This document shows, one piece after another, positions 4,415 through 7,015 of a stretch of DNA of 7,015 bases. Every line of letters starts with the position of its first letter. Position 1 is the stretch's first letter. The position numbers were made by a program, and so were the translations under genes. Source of the stretch: Campylobacteraceae bacterium (GTDB lineage: Bacteria > Campylobacterota > Campylobacteria > Campylobacterales > Sulfurovaceae); NCBI GenBank assembly GCA_027023145.1, contig JALVWV010000290.1, positions 1 to 7,015 of the forward strand, written 5' to 3'. The notes below the pieces were generated by a model, which saw nothing but the letters and a program-made list of their open reading frames with translations, was not told the origin of the DNA and searched no databases.

Positions 4415-5976
4415 CGATGCTGAGTTTTGTACGCCCGGGGAGGGTCATCCTGCTCTTCCTGCTTGCCGTCGGTATCCTTGCGGCACGCCCACTGGACTAC
4501 GCCACGATCCATGCGATGCCCAAAAGTGTCGAGAAGGACTATTATCTCTGGCGCTACCTCTCCAGTTCCAAAGCAACCCGATCCGAAGCCGAAAAACTCA
4601 TCCGCGAAGCCAAACGGATCAACGGAAAACTTGCCAAAGCGTATCGCAAAAAAACCGGGCACAAACCCCCCAAACACATCGGCCGACGACATAAGCCCCT
4701 CACCGCAGCCCAAAAAAAAGCGATCGCCCAAAAAAAGGCAGTCACCCTCGCCCTACTCAAATCGGATAACCCCTGGCAGCGCTGGCTCCAGCTCTCCCCG
4801 GCGATGCAGGTCTATGTCCTCAACCATGCAGGAACGACCGGACGCAGGCAGCTCGATCATCAGATCACTCCCGAACTGTTTGCCCAGCTGAGTACACAGT
4901 ACGGCTTCAATGAGACGATACGACGTATCCGCCATGAGCGCCTCCCAGAGTGGAGCAAAGCCCTCCTGTACCCCCCAGCCAAAAAGCACCGCCTCACCCA
5001 TCGCACCCTCCTTGCACTTGGTTTCAATGCCCTCTATCGTGGTAAACCGGCTGTCGGAGAAATGTATTTCCGTCTCGCTGCCCGGAAGTCCATCAAACGG
5101 GAAGAGGTCGATCAGGCACTTTTCTGGGCCTATATGAGCCGCCGTAACACATCGTATCTACACAAACTAACCCACAGCTACGACATCAACCTCTATACAT
5201 TGTTGGCTCGAGATATACTGCATTTGAAGTACCCACGGACGATCACGCCTGCCCTCCCCAAAGGGCATCTACTCAGCCGCACTATTTCCGATCCAATCGC
5301 TTGGGCGAAACTCAAAAAAAAGATTTTCGATAAACAAGTGGACAAAAGTGCTTTGGCCAAACACTACCGTGAAGCCGATGCCGTCGGCTACTACAGCTAC
5401 ATCCTCTCCAAAGCCAGCCGAGACACGGAGCAGTACTTTCCCATGCCTTACCGGGATCTGCTTGCCAAACTCCCCAAAAGCCGCCAGGCGATCCTCTATG
5501 CCATCGCCCGACAAGAGAGCCGTTTCGTCCCCGCTTCGATCTCCACCTCATATGCGTTGGGGATGATGCAGATCATGCCTTTTCTTGTGCGCCACCTGGC
5601 CAAAAAGCGCCACGAAAAAGTGGACTATGATGCGATGTTTGATCCCCGCAAAGCACTCATCTATGCCAATGAGCATATGAACTACCTCACCAAGTGGCTC
5701 AAACACCCCCTCTTCATCGCCTACGCCTACAATGCCGGGATCGGCTATACCCGTCGTCTCATCCGCAAAAAGCATCTGTTTAACGGCAAAGGGCCTTATG
5801 AGCCGTATCTGAGCCTCGAACTGGTCGACAATGCCCAGGCACGCCACTACGGCAAGCATGTTCTGACCAACTACGTTATGTATATGAATAAGCTCGGTAC
5901 CCCCCTGCGGATGACTGACCTGCTCAGTTTTATCCATGAGCCGAAAAAAACGGATAATTTCAGAAAAAGGAAATAA
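4411..5976 (+). CDS. slt: Soluble lytic murein transglycosylase (Slt-type)
   Basis: A 521-residue exported enzyme that cleaves the glycan strands of peptidoglycan between MurNAc and GlcNAc, leaving 1,6-anhydro ends, in the periplasm. It has an N-terminal signal sequence (hydrophobic core VILLFLLAVGILAA), a long helical superhelix-like region (about residues 30-340) and a C-terminal SLT domain: catalytic glutamate E369 in ARQESRF, then ALGMMQIMP (382-390) in place of the GLMQ motif, and AYNAG at 439-443. All catalytic hallmarks are present. Start: TTG at 4411 overlaps the yggT stop by four bases and has GAGG eight bases upstream; the ATG at 4417 would leave 14 bases, so TTG is preferred though ATG cannot be excluded. 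Odd feature: a lysine/arginine-rich stretch at about residues 70-112 (YRKKTGHKPPKHIGRRHK and on) whose codons include A8 and A7 runs at 4712-4719 and 4730-4736. Confidence 0.92.
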   Translation: MTMLSFVRPGRVILLFLLAVGILAARPLDYATIHAMPKSVEKDYYLWRYLSSSKATRSEAEKLIREAKRINGKLAKAYRKKTGHKPPKHIGRRHKPLTAAQKKAIAQKKAVTLALLKSDNPWQRWLQLSPAMQVYVLNHAGTTGRRQLDHQITPELFAQLSTQYGFNETIRRIRHERLPEWSKALLYPPAKKHRLTHRTLLALGFNALYRGKPAVGEMYFRLAARKSIKREEVDQALFWAYMSRRNTSYLHKLTHSYDINLYTLLARDILHLKYPRTITPALPKGHLLSRTISDPIAWAKLKKKIFDKQVDKSALAKHYREADAVGYYSYILSKASRDTEQYFPMPYRDLLAKLPKSRQAILYAIARQESRFVPASISTSYALGMMQIMPFLVRHLAKKRHEKVDYDAMFDPRKALIYANEHMNYLTKWLKHPLFIAYAYNAGIGYTRRLIRKKHLFNGKGPYEPYLSLELVDNAQARHYGKHVLTNYVMYMNKLGTPLRMTDLLSFIHEPKKTDNFRKRK

Positions 5977-6489
5977 ATGATGTACAAAGCCATCGCCTTC
6001 ACCGGCCCCAGCGGCAGCGGCAAGACGACCCTGATCGAAAAGATCGCCCAGCGTCTTGTTCCCACCCGCCGGGTTGCCATCGTCAAACACGACCCCAAAG
6101 ACAAGGCTGTTTTTGACCGGCCGGGCAAGGACAGCGATCGCTTCTACCAAACCGGCGCCGATGTGGCCGTGGTCTCTTCTACGCGTACCACCCTCTTTGC
6201 ACATCAGAGCCGTACCATCGCCCAAATTGCCGAAATGTTCGGAGAGTACGATCTCCTGATGGTTGAGGGGCTCAAAACCCTCCCCCTCCCCCGACTGGCC
6301 GTCTTTCGCAACACAATTGAGCTGGAGTATCTCCCCGTTATCGAAGCCATCGCCGTCGACGACTCGATTGATGTAAGCACCTATGACCTCCCGGAGCATC
6401 TCGATGTGCTCGATCTTAACGATATCGGTAGTATAATCGAGTGGATAGACGCCCACGCCACCTCACTCAAAGGAACACACGCTACATGA
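5977..6489 (+). CDS. mobB: MobB, molybdopterin-guanine dinucleotide biosynthesis adaptor
   Basis: A 170-residue P-loop GTPase that assists MobA in attaching GMP to molybdopterin to form the MGD cofactor used by periplasmic and membrane molybdoenzymes (nitrate, formate, polysulfide-type reductases). Walker A is GPSGSGKTT at residues 10-18; VKHD at 36-39, the GKDSDRFYQTGA segment (50-61) and LMVEGLK (94-100) with following PRLAVFR are the family's conserved elements. Length matches the family. The start is ATG at 5977, directly after the transglycosylase TAA, with AGGA five bases upstream; the next ATG (5980) is equally possible. Its stop overlaps the fbp start (ATGA). The cluster partner is probably a positional relic rather than a functional link. 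A MobA gene is not in the window. Confidence 0.93.
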   Translation: MMYKAIAFTGPSGSGKTTLIEKIAQRLVPTRRVAIVKHDPKDKAVFDRPGKDSDRFYQTGADVAVVSSTRTTLFAHQSRTIAQIAEMFGEYDLLMVEGLKTLPLPRLAVFRNTIELEYLPVIEAIAVDDSIDVSTYDLPEHLDVLDLNDIGSIIEWIDAHATSLKGTHAT

Positions 6490-7015
6490 AAACCATACTC
6501 GACTCCATCAAAACCATTGCCGTCAGTGTCGATGCCCTGATTCAGGAGGGCGATCTGGGCTACAGTACCCAGCACAATGCCACCGGGGATACCCAGCTCA
6601 AAATGGACGTCGCCGCCGACCACGTCATCGAAGAAGCACTCAGTGCCCTAGCACATGTCCGCGCCATCATCAGCGAAGAGAAAGAGGACGTACTGGTACT
6701 TGACCCTGATGCCCCCTACACTATCTGTTACGATCCGTTGGATGGTTCAAGCATCGTCGATGCCAACTTCACCGTCGGCGCGATCTTTGGTATCTACGAG
6801 GGGGAACCCTCCGGTGCCTCTCTGATAACCGCTGCCTACGTCTTGTTTGGGCGTCACATTGAGATGATTTCTGTCGAGCGAGGCTCCACGCCAGTACGCC
6901 AACGCTTTGTCCACGGAAGATGGCATCCGATGGATCAAGCATTCATGCTCAAGGAAAAAGGCAGACACAATGCCCCCGGCGGCACCCAGCAATACTGGCC
7001 TCCGTACCACAAAGC
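6486..7015 (+). CDS. fbp: Fructose-1,6-bisphosphatase class I, N-terminal part
   Basis: The first 176 codons of a class I fructose-1,6-bisphosphatase, which removes the 1-phosphate from fructose 1,6-bisphosphate in gluconeogenesis and in sugar-phosphate recycling in the cytoplasm. Seen: NATGDTQLKMDVAAD (31-45), the metal-binding SEEKE (63-67) and YDPLDGSS (82-89) motifs, then NFTVGAIFGIYEG and the region ending EKGRHNAPGGTQQYW. The gene is cut by the window end, about half way through the usual 270-340 residues. Start ATG at 6486 overlaps the mobB stop (ATGA), with AAAGGA some 11 bases upstream. For an autotrophic or organic-acid-using member of Campylobacterota this is an essential carbon route, but I cannot see the pathway in the window. 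Confidence 0.95.
   Translation, partial: MKTILDSIKTIAVSVDALIQEGDLGYSTQHNATGDTQLKMDVAADHVIEEALSALAHVRAIISEEKEDVLVLDPDAPYTICYDPLDGSSIVDANFTVGAIFGIYEGEPSGASLITAAYVLFGRHIEMISVERGSTPVRQRFVHGRWHPMDQAFMLKEKGRHNAPGGTQQYWPPYHK

Noticed and set aside
5548..6456. 302-codon open frame on the - strand across the transglycosylase-mobB junction
   Set aside because: It is antisense to two well-recognised genes with motifs on the + strand, spans their junction, and shows no recognisable motif. It is a codon-composition shadow.
1..7015. CRISPR array, tRNA or rRNA gene, insertion sequence with transposase
   Set aside because: I found no regularly spaced direct repeats, no cloverleaf with conserved TTC/anticodon signatures and no transposase frame. 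Only the small repeats listed are present.

Overview
The window looks like chromosomal DNA from a Campylobacterota (epsilonproteobacterial) species whose base composition is nearly balanced, so higher in GC than most of that group (Sulfurovum/Nitratifractor-like rather than Campylobacter-like). The assignment rests on the right-hand gene order (gltX-type gene, yggT, soluble lytic transglycosylase, mobB, fbp), which as far as I recall is a conserved campylobacterotal cluster, and on the protein character of these genes. It was made by eye without any search.

Left part (1-1818): the 5' part of a yeiH-type membrane transporter gene runs leftward off the edge, and a LysR-family regulator gene runs rightward. 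Between them lie about 300 bases holding an A/T-rich inverted repeat that covers a consensus -10 box, then a 164-bp block bounded by a perfect 13-bp inverted repeat and able to fold into several hairpins. Downstream of the LysR gene are two inverted copies of another short palindromic repeat, one carrying 24 extra bases; the first copy overlaps the LysR stop codon.

Middle (1819-2895): a leftward gene encodes a small exported protein (possibly DUF2059-like). A rightward 56-residue lipoprotein gene, which may be translated from an almost leaderless message, starts the right-hand gene cluster.

Right part (2725-7015): lipoprotein, glutamyl-tRNA synthetase homologue, YggT, lytic transglycosylase, MobB and class I fructose-1,6-bisphosphatase (cut by the window end) all lie on the + strand. 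Junctions overlap by 4, 13, 4, 0 and 4 bases, so they are probably one transcript with coupled translation. The jobs are diverse: cell wall, membrane, cofactor and gluconeogenesis.

The most striking observation is that the glutamyl-tRNA synthetase homologue keeps its full-length scaffold, an intact reading frame and a four-cysteine zinc motif, but lacks the KMSKS loop and has changed three positions known to bind glutamate. It reads as a pseudo-synthetase or repurposed paralogue. The two repeat systems around the LysR gene are the second point of interest.
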